Assembly: GCA_965194535.1 (NCBI GenBank)
Contig: OZ239145.1
Span: 1,550,001-1,614,000 of the forward strand
DNA length: 64,000 bases
Source: Verrucolacustris abundans
GTDB taxonomy: Bacteria; Verrucomicrobiota; Verrucomicrobiia; Methylacidiphilales; Verrucolacustridaceae
Direction: 5' to 3'
This document shows, in pieces, positions 1 to 9,551 of this stretch. The position numbers and the translations under genes are program-made. Each line of letters begins with the position of its first letter. Within the stretch, counting starts at the first letter, position 1. Below the pieces are notes generated by a model. That model had not been told where the DNA came from, did no database searches, and saw only the letters and a list, made by a program, of their open reading frames with translations.

Positions 1-477
1 CGATTCTGGCGATTGGCCGGATAACCAACTCAAAACCAGCATCCCCACACCTATACTAATCGCCGCATCCGCAACATTAAAGGCGGGCCACGACCAACGC
101 CCGTAGTGGAAATCCAGAAAATCGATCACGTAGCCTACCCGCATCCGATCGATCAGATTTCCGACCGCCCCGCCAGCAACCAATCCCGCCACCACCTGCA
201 CCCACCGCTTCCGCCAATCCCATTCCCGAGTGAACCAACCAGCAAAAATCAGGATCCCCAACGCAAGAAGCCCGGTCAGCAGGTTGTTCCCCTGTGCCAT
301 CCCAAACGCCACACCCGTGTTATGAACCCGCGTCAGGGAAAAAAGTCCCGGAAGAATCGGAACCTCCAAGCCCTCCCTCATCTTTCCCTCCACAAGAATT
401 TTCGTGATCTGATCCACCACCACCAAACCCAGCCCCACCGGTAAAAACAATCCTCCCCCGACTTTTCCTTCCTTCAA
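1..477 (-). CDS. lspA: lipoprotein signal peptidase (signal peptidase II), 3' end cut by window edge
   Basis: LspA is an inner-membrane aspartyl protease that removes the signal peptide from diacylglyceryl-modified prolipoproteins. Translating the minus strand gives the family motifs in order: VVVDQITK near the N-terminus, the VHNTGVAFG block, GNLIDRMRVGYVIDFLDF with the first catalytic Asp, and FNVADAAI with the second. I place the start at a TTG whose last two bases overlap the ileS stop (TTGA at 474-477). An AGGGAG Shine-Dalgarno sits 6 nt upstream, inside the end of ileS. A GTG about 14 codons further in is an alternative. The frame stays open to base 1, so only the last residues and the stop are missing; 159 codons are visible against a usual length of about 160. 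ileS-lspA is a common gene order and implies one transcript. Confidence 0.93.
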   Translation of the reverse strand, partial: MKEGKVGGGLFLPVGLGLVVVDQITKILVEGKMREGLEVPILPGLFSLTRVHNTGVAFGMAQGNNLLTGLLALGILIFAGWFTREWDWRKRWVQVVAGLVAGGAVGNLIDRMRVGYVIDFLDFHYGRWSWPAFNVADAAISIGVGMLVLSWLSGQSPES

Positions 478-3164
478 CTTGGACTCCCTGTCGACACCAC
501 ATCGGCACAACGCCCACACAAGGTCGGATGCTCCTTCTTCTTTCCGACCGATTCTGAGTGCTTCCAACACCGGTCACACTTCGCCCCATCAGCGGGAAAA
601 ACAGCCACTTCAACTCCTCCACTACCCCCAACCACCTCGACCCCGCTGACGAGACAAACCTCTTCCAACAATCGCGCATCCTCTACGGCCAATCCTCCGC
701 CCTTGATCTGAACCCTCGCTTCCAGACTTTTCCCGATTTTCTTCAGCTTTCTCTGCTCTTCCAACGCCTCATTCACCTTCCCTCGTACGGCAAGAAGTTT
801 CTCCCACTTTGACGCCTCTTGAGCACTCCACTGGGGTGGCACAACCGCCTCCGGAAACTTCTCCAAATGAACCGATGTGCTCTTTGCCCCTGGCATGCTC
901 TGCCACGCCTCCTCTGCCGTAAATGCCAACACAGGTGCCACCAGCTTCACCAACCCATCCAGAACCTCAAACATCGTCGTCTGCGCCGAACGTCGTCTGG
1001 GACTCCCCTCCGCATCGCAGTAAATCCGGTCCTTGCACGCGTCGACGTAAAACGCACTTAACTCGACCGAACAAAATCGGTTCAACGAATGGTACACTGC
1101 GGGGAAGTTGTAGCTTTCATACGCCTCCCTCACCGTTTTAACCAACTCAGCCATCTTCGCCAAAATATACAGGTCCAACGCCTCACGCTCCTGCACCGCA
1201 TCCCTTTTGGGATCAAATCCCGACAAATTCCCCAGGAGGATTCTCAGCGAATTCCGAATCAGCCGATAACTATCCCCTACCCTGCCAAAGATCTCTGTGG
1301 AAAACGGAACGTCTTCTTTTGCATCCTCACTTGCCACCCACAATCTCACTACATCCGCACCATACTTCTCCACCAACTCCATCAGGGCCGGAGGTTTTCC
1401 TCTGGATTTCGACATCTTCTTTCCATCCACGTCCACCACAAATCCATTCGTCAAAACCGCCTTGAAAGGGGCTTTCCCTGTTAACGCAACAGACAGAAGG
1501 AGGCTCGACTGAAACCAACCCCGATGCTGATCGCTCCCTTCCAAATATAAGTCCGCAGGAAACTTCACCCGCCCATCCTTGGCTACTGCAGCCCAGCTCG
1601 AACCTGAGTCCAACCAAACATCCAAAGTCTCCCTTCCTCTTTTCCAATCCTTTTCCACCCCACAGGTCTTGGCCACATCCTCGTCCGATCCTCCAAACCA
1701 GAACCCCGTCCCCTCTTTTTCCGCCCGGTCCGCCACTTTTTGGATCACCTTCGAATCTAAAACCGAACTTCCATCAGGCTTATAAAAAGCAGGAATAGGC
1801 AATCCCCAGGAACGTTGCCGAGAAATACACCAGTCGGGTCGCGTCCCCAACGCTCCCCGTATCCTGCTCTCCCCCCAAGCAGGAACCCACTTCACCTGCC
1901 CCACCGCCTCCAGTGCCTTGTCCCTCAACTGATCCATCCGAATGAACCATTGCCGCACGGATCGGAATACGATCGGCGTCTTGGAACGGGGGCAGTGCGG
2001 ATAGCTGTGCCGGATCTTTTCGCGAGCCCAGAGTCTCCCTTTCTTTTCCAATAAATCCGCCACCTCAGGATTTGCCGCAAACACATTTTTTCCCACCAAC
2101 TCGGGAACCCCGCACTCCTCGGTCAGTTTTCCCGCTTCATTCACCGGAGAAAACGGCTCCAACCCACATTTTCGTCCCAAGACATAATCTTCATGACCGT
2201 GCCCTGGAGCGATATGCACCAACCCCGTTCCCGAATCGGCCGTGACAAACTCCGCACACCGTACCATCCCCTCCTTTTCGACTAACGGATGACGGTAAAT
2301 TCTATTTTCCAAATCGGTTCCTTTGCTTTCCTTTAGAATTTTTAGCTCCTTCCCCGCCGCCTTGCCCACCGCCTCAATTCGACTCTTTGCCAGCCACACC
2401 TTTCGCCCATCTCCCGATTCAGCCAGCACGTAAACCATTCCAGGATGCACAGCCACCGCCAGATTGGCCGGCAGTGTCCATGGAGTCGTCGTCCAAACGA
2501 GCAGATCCTCATCCTTTGAGTCCTTTAGCTCCAGCCTCACATAGACCGACTCATCCTCCCTCTCAGCATACTCCACTTCCGCCTCGGCTAGGGCGGTTCT
2601 GCAACCGGTACTCCAGTGAACGGGGCGTAAACCTTCATAGACCATCCCTTTTTCCACCAGTTGAGCCAGCACCCGTAGTTCTGCCGCCTCGTGGGCGGGG
2701 CTCATCGTCAGGTAGGGATGATCCCAATCCCCAAAGACTCCGAGCCTTTGAAACTGCTCTTTTTGCCTCTGAATAAAGTGACGAGCTACCTCCTCACACT
2801 TGGTTCTGATGACAGCGGGATCGGCTCCTACCAGCTTCTGTTCAGTCACCACCTTGTGTTCGATGGGCAGGCCGTGACAGTCCCATCCCGGTACAAAAGG
2901 CGCATAAAAGCCCATCATCGCACGGCTTTTAAGGACAAGATCCTTGAGGACCATATTCAGAGCGTGGCCCACGTGGGCGTCCCCGTTGGCAAAGGGAGGG
3001 CCATCGTGCAGGTGGTAAGCGGGGGCACCTCCTCGGGCTTTTAGGAGTGAATCATAGGCCTTCTGGCGTGACCACTGCTCAACAAGGGCAGGCTCCCGCT
3101 TGGGGAGGTCCGCCCGCATGGGGAAATCGGTCTTCGGGAGAAGAACCGTCGAACTATAATCCAT
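474..3164 (-). CDS. ileS: isoleucyl-tRNA synthetase
   Basis: This class I synthetase charges tRNA-Ile with isoleucine in the cytoplasm. The 896-residue product has the HIGH motif as HVGH (residues 64-67, within FANGDAHVGHALN), the KMSKS loop as DGKKMSKSRGK in the second half, and an editing (CP1) domain between them with WTTTPWTLPANLA. The C-terminus carries a zinc finger with CDRCWKHS and CGRCADV. Length and domain order match the bacterial short-type IleRS. The start is an ATG at 3164 (MDYSSTVLLPKTDFPMR). lspA begins within the last bases of this gene, so the two are probably translationally coupled. Confidence 0.98.
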   Translation of the reverse strand: MDYSSTVLLPKTDFPMRADLPKREPALVEQWSRQKAYDSLLKARGGAPAYHLHDGPPFANGDAHVGHALNMVLKDLVLKSRAMMGFYAPFVPGWDCHGLPIEHKVVTEQKLVGADPAVIRTKCEEVARHFIQRQKEQFQRLGVFGDWDHPYLTMSPAHEAAELRVLAQLVEKGMVYEGLRPVHWSTGCRTALAEAEVEYAEREDESVYVRLELKDSKDEDLLVWTTTPWTLPANLAVAVHPGMVYVLAESGDGRKVWLAKSRIEAVGKAAGKELKILKESKGTDLENRIYRHPLVEKEGMVRCAEFVTADSGTGLVHIAPGHGHEDYVLGRKCGLEPFSPVNEAGKLTEECGVPELVGKNVFAANPEVADLLEKKGRLWAREKIRHSYPHCPRSKTPIVFRSVRQWFIRMDQLRDKALEAVGQVKWVPAWGESRIRGALGTRPDWCISRQRSWGLPIPAFYKPDGSSVLDSKVIQKVADRAEKEGTGFWFGGSDEDVAKTCGVEKDWKRGRETLDVWLDSGSSWAAVAKDGRVKFPADLYLEGSDQHRGWFQSSLLLSVALTGKAPFKAVLTNGFVVDVDGKKMSKSRGKPPALMELVEKYGADVVRLWVASEDAKEDVPFSTEIFGRVGDSYRLIRNSLRILLGNLSGFDPKRDAVQEREALDLYILAKMAELVKTVREAYESYNFPAVYHSLNRFCSVELSAFYVDACKDRIYCDAEGSPRRRSAQTTMFEVLDGLVKLVAPVLAFTAEEAWQSMPGAKSTSVHLEKFPEAVVPPQWSAQEASKWEKLLAVRGKVNEALEEQRKLKKIGKSLEARVQIKGGGLAVEDARLLEEVCLVSGVEVVGGSGGVEVAVFPADGAKCDRCWKHSESVGKKKEHPTLCGRCADVVSTGSPS

Positions 3165-3228
3165 TCAGTAGGTTTAGGAGAAAAAGCGAATCATCCAAGC
3201 CACAAGCAGTGGCAAGGGAACGAAAAAA

Positions 3229-6200
3229 TTAGGCGTTGGCCCCCGTGGGTGTTGCATTCGGATTCGTAGGTGGAGTCACCACAGGAGGAACAACTGCAGC
3301 AGCAGCCGCTGCTGCCGCATCTGCTATCCGTTTGGCCTCTGCGGCCGCATCCGCAGCTGCTTTTGCAGCTAGCGCTGTTTGAGCCGCAGCCGCATCCGCA
3401 GCTGCTTTGGCTGCAGCATCCGCATCTGCAATTCGTTTCGCTTCTGCTGCCGCATCCGCAGCTGCCTTAGCAACGAGGGCCGCTTGAGCTGCAGCCGCAT
3501 CCGCAGCTGCTTTGACTGCAGCATCCGCATCCGCAATTCGTTTCGCTTCTGCTGCCGCATCCGCAGCTGCCTTAGCAACGAGGGCCGCTTGAGCTGCAGC
3601 CGCATCCGCAGCTGCTTTGACTGCAGCATCCGCATCTGCAATTCGTTTCGCTTCTGCTGCCGCATCCGCAGCTGCCTTAGCGACGAGGGCCGCTTGAGCC
3701 GCTTCAGCTCTTTCGCTATCAAGCCGTGCTTTATTCGTTGCCTCTAATTGGGCTTGAGCTCTTGCAGCTGATTCAGCTGCTTCCTGTTCGATTTTTTTGG
3801 TGTTAGCAACATCTAGCGCAGCCTGAGCCGCTGCTTTTGCCGTCGCAAGATCTGCAGCTGCTTTAATCGCTGCCTCTGTTTCTTGCGCCACAACCAAGGC
3901 AGCTTCCTTGGCAGCCTGTTCAGCTAAAGCTGCAAACTTTTCTCGTTGCTTCTGAATAAAGGCATCCCACTGATCAACAAACGTTTTCAGAGTCGGATTT
4001 GCATCAAGCTGAGCCTGAGTAAATACTGATCGCACAGACCTTACAGAATTTATCGAGGGATCCAAAGCCGATGGATTACTTAATTTATAGTCGTTCGCCA
4101 GATTTTGATTTTGGGTAGATAAATTATTGAATGTAGATGTGGATGCAGTCTGTGCGCTGGTCGCAGCAGCAGCTGCTGCATTAGCAGCCGCTACGGCCAA
4201 AGCATTTGCCTGTGCAGCTGCTACTCGGGCGGCCTCAGCTGCTGCATCCTGCTGAGCTTTGGTCGTTGCAGCATTAAGTGCCGCTTGCAATTGGGCGGCT
4301 GCTTGCGCTGCCTCAGCTGCTGCGCTTGCTCGTGCCGCGGCCTCAGCCTCTGCTTTTTGTGCCGCTACTGCTTGAGCAGCAGATGCCTCCTGAGCTGCTT
4401 TGGCTTGAGCTGCTGCCTGTGCCGCTGCTGCATCCGCTGCTGCTTTGTTTGCAGCATCCGTATCTGCAATTCGTTTCGCTTCTGCTGCCGCATCTGCGGC
4501 TACTTTTGCAGCTAGCGCTGTTTGAGCCGCTGCCGCATCCGCTGCTGCTTTGGTTGCAGCATCCGCATCTGCAATTCGTTTGGCTTCTGCCGCAGCATCC
4601 GCTGCTGCTTTTGCCTGAGTAGCTGCTTGGGCTGCTGCTGCATCCGCTGCTGCTTTGGTTACCGCATCCGCATCCGCGGCTGCTTTGGCTGCTGCTGCCG
4701 CGTCTGCGGCTGCTTTTGCCGCTACCGCAGCTTGAGCCGCTGCTGCATCCGCTGCAACTTTTGCTGCTGCATCTGCAGCCGCTGCAACTTTTGCCGCTTC
4801 TGCTGCATTTGCAGCGGCTTGCGCAGCCTCTCTTGCCGCTACGGCTTTGTTATACTCTGCTAAAGCTTTTTCATAATCCTTCTGATTTGCTGCAGCTAAT
4901 GCGGCTTTTGCAGCTGCTTCTGCATCCCTAGCTGCCTTGAGTGCATCTTGCGCCGCTTGATTGTCCTGCTCGGCTTGCAACTGCTGAAATTGTGTAGCCG
5001 CCATTGACTGACTCATTCCTCCACTGCCTGCGCCAACCGGAGCCGCATTACCAGCTGCCGTATCTACTGATGGGGCATCTGCTGCACCCTGAGAAGAGGC
5101 TGTGGTAATCGCCGAGATCGATTTTGCATCCATACCTGGACTCGCGGCAATCACAGCAGCAGCAATTCTTGAAGCGGCTTCAGGAGCTACCTTCGAAACT
5201 GCTTGGGCAATCGCAAGCGCTGCTTCGGGGGCTTTTGCCGCTACCGCACCCGCAATCTGCTCTGCCGCTGCAGGAGATGCCTTTGCCGCTATCGCCGCCA
5301 CTTCCGCAGCCGCAGTTGGAATCGCCGCCGCCACGCTCGCGGCCACATTCGCCACCATTGCACTTATCGTCGATTCAACAGCTTTGCCCGCCGCCGTAAC
5401 GGCAGGCGAATTGGCAGGGGCCGCCACAGGAGTAGCACCCGGAGCCGCTTGTTGACCCGCCGCAATCGAAACCATTTTACCCAAAGAGTCCCGACTTCCT
5501 ACTGAACCCCGTGTAACGGTCGTCATCATCTTTCCACCTGCAAAACTCACGGCAAAGACCGTTCCTTGAGCAACCGACTCTCCATCCGTTGTCTTGACCC
5601 GCACATCCGTCTTCTCCTTGTTCCAAGGAGCAATGTTCATGACCACCAACCCGCTTTCCGAATTCACAACAGCTTCGCGGCTTTGCAGTTCACCACTCTT
5701 AATTTCAGCGCTCATCTTCTCAAGGATCGCGACACTTCCGGGCTCAACCGAAAGAACCACTCCAGGAGCCATTCCCACCAAAATCCGACCGCTTTTTCCT
5801 GTCGCAATCTTGTCGTTCAACGCGAGCACTTGCCCAACTAAAATTTTCTCCTTCTTTCCATCCAAATTGCAATCCCCCTCGACCAACAGCACCTGCCCCA
5901 GTTTCATTTCCAGATCGATTCCCTCGATCGCCAATCGCTCCAATCGTTGATCCAGAGATTCCAACGCATCCACCTTCGCCTGCTCTTCCTTGGAAAGTTT
6001 CAATCCCTTCACCCCAGAGGCTTGACTGATGGCCTTGAAAGACTTGGGATTCGCCGCCAAACACTGCTCGGCAATCTCTTTTGCCAATTCGGGCTTTGCT
6101 TTGACAGCACTGGATACGATCTCCTCCACAGCCTCAGGACACGCTTTGACTCCATCCCGAGCAATATCGATGAGTGCGATATTCCGCGCACTGCCTTCAA

Positions 6201-7266
6201 ACGCAACCAGAGATGCCTTTTCGGGACTGTTCGCAGCCAAAGACTTGGCCTCCGACCCCTTGGCGCTACTCCATGTTTTTTCACCTGAGAGTGTGGCCAA
6301 CTCTTTTCCGCCCGCCTCCTGCGCCAGAATTACTTTGCCTGAGATTGTCGTGATCGTCGTGGTCGATTCAGCACCCGAGGTCTTTGAAATTTGATACGCC
6401 CCATCCAAAGTCCGCGCCACCTCCCCATTCCCCAGTGCAATCAACGACGCGCGAGGCGCAATCAAAGGTTGAGCCACAAAGGTCTGAATCGTTCCCTCAC
6501 TCAACTCAACCTTCAAATCAGGACTTCCTGCCTCCAACTTACCGAGAGAGAAAACAGTTCCTGGTAACGCAAAGTGAAAAACCCCAGCTCCACTTTGAAA
6601 CATCATCCCACTCTTTGATCCTACCGTGATCTTTGCCCCGGCTTGAAAAGCTTCACTCACTTGGATCTCACGCTCGGGAAGTTCCCCCACCTGCACCCGA
6701 TCCCCACCTTGCGTAGCCAAAATTTTTCCAGACTTGTTACTCCATCCACCTTTTCCAGAAATCCACTCGGCCAACCGCTCCCTGCAACGAATTAGATTTT
6801 TCGATGGAGTAGTGTTTCCTGCCACCTCTTTTCCCGCGGCCGTGTCTAGGCTTGCAAGATCCGCCATCAGGAAGCGCGAAGCCCCCGTGCGATCCATCTC
6901 AAACTTGGGTTTGTTATCCGCCCCAAACCTTACCAGAACGGTGCCTTCAGGTTTCATTCCGACCGACAAGCCAAACGCCTCAATCTCCATTTCGGACAGC
7001 GGAGACTTCGCATCCCGCAATGTCACCTCGGGTTGCCCCGAAGAATTCTTGATAAAGGAAATGTTGAGGCTGGATTTTCCCGATGTCACCGTCTCCCCTT
7101 TTGCACCTTCCGTTACATCAGTGATTTTTACAGCACTCGAATCCATCACCTCCAAACAGGGAAACTTCTGATTGTAACGGATCTTGAAGTCAGCTGCGGC
7201 GAGACTTAACGCCGTACAGGCGAAAAAAGATACAAGACCCATGCCCACAGATCGCATAGCTGGCAT
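3229..7266 (-). CDS. very large exported alanine-rich protein with FecR-like segments and tandem repeats
   Basis: About 1345 residues from the ATG at 7266. The frame extends upstream to a TTG at 7383, but a signal peptide (MRSVGMGLVSFFACTALSLAAA) lies just inside the 7266 start, so I prefer that; an ATG at 7257 is equally possible. After the signal come about 600 residues with FecR/DUF-like beta segments, such as LLVEGDCNLDGKKEKILVGQ and ESVAQGTVFAVSFAGG. These are followed by a long, almost pure Ala/Asp/Lys/Glu/Gln region predicted to be helical or coiled-coil, then a short Pro/Thr/Asn tail. The helical part contains 35-residue repeats (KAAADAAAEAKRIADADAA). It resembles TolA/IgA-binding-like rods in composition only. 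A periplasmic or cell-surface structural protein is likely; function unknown. Confidence 0.8.
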   Translation of the reverse strand: MPAMRSVGMGLVSFFACTALSLAAADFKIRYNQKFPCLEVMDSSAVKITDVTEGAKGETVTSGKSSLNISFIKNSSGQPEVTLRDAKSPLSEMEIEAFGLSVGMKPEGTVLVRFGADNKPKFEMDRTGASRFLMADLASLDTAAGKEVAGNTTPSKNLIRCRERLAEWISGKGGWSNKSGKILATQGGDRVQVGELPEREIQVSEAFQAGAKITVGSKSGMMFQSGAGVFHFALPGTVFSLGKLEAGSPDLKVELSEGTIQTFVAQPLIAPRASLIALGNGEVARTLDGAYQISKTSGAESTTTITTISGKVILAQEAGGKELATLSGEKTWSSAKGSEAKSLAANSPEKASLVAFEGSARNIALIDIARDGVKACPEAVEEIVSSAVKAKPELAKEIAEQCLAANPKSFKAISQASGVKGLKLSKEEQAKVDALESLDQRLERLAIEGIDLEMKLGQVLLVEGDCNLDGKKEKILVGQVLALNDKIATGKSGRILVGMAPGVVLSVEPGSVAILEKMSAEIKSGELQSREAVVNSESGLVVMNIAPWNKEKTDVRVKTTDGESVAQGTVFAVSFAGGKMMTTVTRGSVGSRDSLGKMVSIAAGQQAAPGATPVAAPANSPAVTAAGKAVESTISAMVANVAASVAAAIPTAAAEVAAIAAKASPAAAEQIAGAVAAKAPEAALAIAQAVSKVAPEAASRIAAAVIAASPGMDAKSISAITTASSQGAADAPSVDTAAGNAAPVGAGSGGMSQSMAATQFQQLQAEQDNQAAQDALKAARDAEAAAKAALAAANQKDYEKALAEYNKAVAAREAAQAAANAAEAAKVAAAADAAAKVAADAAAAQAAVAAKAAADAAAAAKAAADADAVTKAAADAAAAQAATQAKAAADAAAEAKRIADADAATKAAADAAAAQTALAAKVAADAAAEAKRIADTDAANKAAADAAAAQAAAQAKAAQEASAAQAVAAQKAEAEAAARASAAAEAAQAAAQLQAALNAATTKAQQDAAAEAARVAAAQANALAVAAANAAAAAATSAQTASTSTFNNLSTQNQNLANDYKLSNPSALDPSINSVRSVRSVFTQAQLDANPTLKTFVDQWDAFIQKQREKFAALAEQAAKEAALVVAQETEAAIKAAADLATAKAAAQAALDVANTKKIEQEAAESAARAQAQLEATNKARLDSERAEAAQAALVAKAAADAAAEAKRIADADAAVKAAADAAAAQAALVAKAAADAAAEAKRIADADAAVKAAADAAAAQAALVAKAAADAAAEAKRIADADAAAKAAADAAAAQTALAAKAAADAAAEAKRIADAAAAAAAAVVPPVVTPPTNPNATPTGANA
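3306..3725 (-). repeat. four tandem 105-bp coding repeats
   Basis: The same landmark (cttctgctgc or a one-base variant) recurs at 3336, 3441, 3546 and 3651, exactly 105 bp apart. The middle copies are almost identical in DNA. Each copy encodes a 35-residue unit with the core EAKRIADADAA. Near-identity of the DNA suggests recent duplication or gene conversion, and array length may vary between strains. Confidence 0.92.
4440..4720 (-). repeat. second, more diverged block of the 105-bp repeat
   Basis: The EAKRIAD landmark occurs again at about 4479 and 4584, once more 105 bp apart, inside the same alanine-rich gene. These copies have diverged in DNA and in a few residues (for example IADTDAANK). 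The intervening stretch (about 3730-4430) is alanine rich but not a clean repeat and includes a non-repetitive Asn/Ser-rich segment near 4000-4150. Confidence 0.8.
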
Positions 7267-7514
7267 ATAGCTTAATTTAAGCCTGCATTTCCGATTAATC
7301 AAGGGGTCAATAGTAGTTTTTGAACTTTTTCTATCTAATGGATTCATCAAGGGTTTAGACACAAAAAATATCCACCTGTTCAATCTTTAATAGCACTGCC
7401 TATCAATGACTTGGATGGATTATGGATCCTTAAACACTGCTAAATGCATCGATCCTAATCTTTTTCCCACTACACCCCCCTTGCCCCTTTGACTTATCAA
7501 GGCATGATCTGACG

Positions 7515-7967
7515 ATGCCCAAACTCAAAGCTCCAGATCTGACTGGTTCTGCCCCTCGCAGTCCACGCGTTCGACTCGGCGGCTATATTCTTCTTCCACG
7601 TGTTCTAGATAAGTGCCGCGCCACTCTTCTCAAGAAAAACGGTGAGTACAACTACAACTGCCCCCTCGATCAGTACTTTTTAAAATTCGCTGGCGTAAAT
7701 CCCATTTCCTTAAAGAAACAGGTCGCTAAGGGATTGGGAGACGGCGAAATCCTCCGCTGGATCGAGAAAAATCAAAAGCACCGTCGTAGCGGACAGGAGA
7801 TTGAAGCCTGGTCCGAATTCATGAACCGCCGAGCTCCTGCATCGATCGATCAGCGGGAACGTCTGAACAGCTACCAAAAAACCGCCAACGCGAAACGGGA
7901 AGACATCAGCACCTGGTTCGACGTTCTCGATCTCGATGACTTCGCCTCGTTCGGCGGTCCTGCCTAA
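7515..7967 (+). CDS. DUF5069 family protein
   Basis: A 150-residue cytoplasmic protein. The block PRSPRVRLGGYILLPRVLDK, then CRATLL, GEYNYNCPLDQYFLKF and GVNPISLKKQVAKG, matches my memory of DUF5069, a family of unknown function frequent in Verrucomicrobiota. There is no signal peptide or membrane segment. It ends 10 bp before the desaturase gene and probably shares its transcript. I see no catalytic motif that would justify a function. Confidence 0.85.
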   Translation: MPKLKAPDLTGSAPRSPRVRLGGYILLPRVLDKCRATLLKKNGEYNYNCPLDQYFLKFAGVNPISLKKQVAKGLGDGEILRWIEKNQKHRRSGQEIEAWSEFMNRRAPASIDQRERLNSYQKTANAKREDISTWFDVLDLDDFASFGGPA

Positions 7968-7977
7968 TTTCAACGCT

Positions 7978-9483
7978 ATGATAGCCCCAGCTCGCCCTCC
8001 CGCACTCGTCATCGGCTCAGGCTTTGGAGGCCTCGCCTCCGCTGCTCGACTCCAAGCCCGTGGCTACGATGTCACTCTCCTCGAAGCTCTCGAGCAACCG
8101 GGTGGTCGCGCCTCCGTTTTTCGTGACAAAGGATTCACCTACGACGCCGGCCCCACCATCCTGACCGCCCCTTTTCTGCTCGATGAGCTGTTTGCTCTCG
8201 CGGGCAAAAAAACTTCCGATTACGTCAAAATCGTTCCCTGCAAACCTTTTTACCGAATCGCTTGGCACGACGGCCAATCTTTCGAGTACACCGGTAATCA
8301 AGCGGAAATGGAAGCCCAAGTTCGCCAGCACTTTCCCAACGACCTCGAGGGCTACCGCCGTTTTGTCGGAGAAACCCACGCCATCTTCCAAAAGGCCTTC
8401 GTCGAACTTGCCGATAAACCCTTCTCCTCATTCACCGACATGCTCCGCGTCGCTCCCGACCTCATCCGCCTTCGTTCGGATCGCTCGGTATGGCAGATGG
8501 CTTCTCGCCATGTCCAATCGCAACGCCTTCGTGAAGTCCTCTCCTTCCATCCTCTTCTCGTCGGTGGCAATCCGTTTCAATCCTCCTCCATCTACGCTAT
8601 GATCCACTACCTAGAGCGCGAATGGGGAGTTCACTTTGCCATGGGAGGCACGGGCGCCCTTGTCCAAGCCCTCGTTAAACTCTTGGAAGATCTGGGTGGA
8701 AAGCTTCGCCTCAACTCTCCCGTGGACGAACTTCTCGTCGAAAACGGGGCGGCGGCAGGAGTCCGACTCCGCTCGGGCGAAACCCTTCGCGCGAACGTGG
8801 TTGTATCCAACGCCGACGTCGCAAATTTCTATCAGAAAAAAGTCCCCGCATCCGCTCGACATAAATGGACAGATCGAAAATTAAACTCCATGCGCTACAG
8901 CATGTCCCTTTTCCTCATCTACTTTGGAACCAACCGAACCTACCCAGACCTCGCCCACCACACCATCTGGCTCGGCCCCCGCTACAAAGGCCTTCTCGAC
9001 GATATCTTTAAAAACCGAGTCTTGGCTGAGGACTTCTCTCTCTATCTCCACGCCCCCACCCGGACCGATCCATCCCTAGCTCCGAAAGGCCACGAATGCT
9101 TCTACGTTCTTTCTCCCGTCCCCCATCTCGGCTCGCCAGGGGATAAGATCGATTGGGAAAAGGAGAAAGAAGGATACGCGGATCGCATTCTCACCGCCCT
9201 CGAGAAAACGATTGTCCCCGACCTCCGCAAACACCTCGTCAGCAAGCTCATCTTCACCCCCCGGGATTTCGAATCTCGACTCGATGCTCACGTGGGCTCT
9301 GCCTTCCAGTTTGAACCTATTCTAACTCAAAGTGCCTGGTTCCGTCCCCACAACGTGTCCGAAGACGTCCGCGGGCTTTACCTGTGCGGTGCGGGAACCC
9401 ACCCCGGAGCTGGCGTCCCAGGCGTTCTCTCCTCCGCCAAACTACTCGATCGCGTCATTCCTAATCCATCCCACCAACTGTAA
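7978..9483 (+). CDS. phytoene desaturase / CrtI-type FAD-dependent oxidoreductase
   Basis: CrtI-type enzymes desaturate or isomerise carotenoid precursors using FAD. The N-terminus has the dinucleotide-binding motif VIGSGFGGLASAARLQARGY followed by an acidic strand end (LLEAL) and the GGRASVF block. The C-terminus has the family signature GAGTHPGAGVPGVLSSAKLL. At about 501 residues the length is normal. I chose the ATG at 7978 because it places the Rossmann motif about 10 residues in; the frame also extends back to 7936, inside the preceding gene. No other carotenoid gene is in the window, so the substrate is unproved: phytoene, diapophytoene or a squalene-derived carotenoid are all possible. 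Confidence 0.88.
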   Translation: MIAPARPPALVIGSGFGGLASAARLQARGYDVTLLEALEQPGGRASVFRDKGFTYDAGPTILTAPFLLDELFALAGKKTSDYVKIVPCKPFYRIAWHDGQSFEYTGNQAEMEAQVRQHFPNDLEGYRRFVGETHAIFQKAFVELADKPFSSFTDMLRVAPDLIRLRSDRSVWQMASRHVQSQRLREVLSFHPLLVGGNPFQSSSIYAMIHYLEREWGVHFAMGGTGALVQALVKLLEDLGGKLRLNSPVDELLVENGAAAGVRLRSGETLRANVVVSNADVANFYQKKVPASARHKWTDRKLNSMRYSMSLFLIYFGTNRTYPDLAHHTIWLGPRYKGLLDDIFKNRVLAEDFSLYLHAPTRTDPSLAPKGHECFYVLSPVPHLGSPGDKIDWEKEKEGYADRILTALEKTIVPDLRKHLVSKLIFTPRDFESRLDAHVGSAFQFEPILTQSAWFRPHNVSEDVRGLYLCGAGTHPGAGVPGVLSSAKLLDRVIPNPSHQL

Positions 9484-9551
9484 GTTTTTCTGATACTTCC
9501 TCCTGACCGCTTGCATACCCCCCGCCCAATGGCAATTTAACCAATCCAGAT

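Noticed and set aside
320..812. Short open frames opposite lspA and ileS
   Set aside because: They overlap well-supported genes and lack homology or ribosome sites.
3379..4863. Cys/Arg-rich and Leu/Pro-rich open frames on the plus strand over the repeats
   Set aside because: They are antisense shadows of the GC-rich alanine repeats and have no start context or similarity.
7489..7514. TTGACT promoter before the DUF5069 gene
   Set aside because: It lies only about 16 bp before the ATG, leaving no room for a -10 element and leader.
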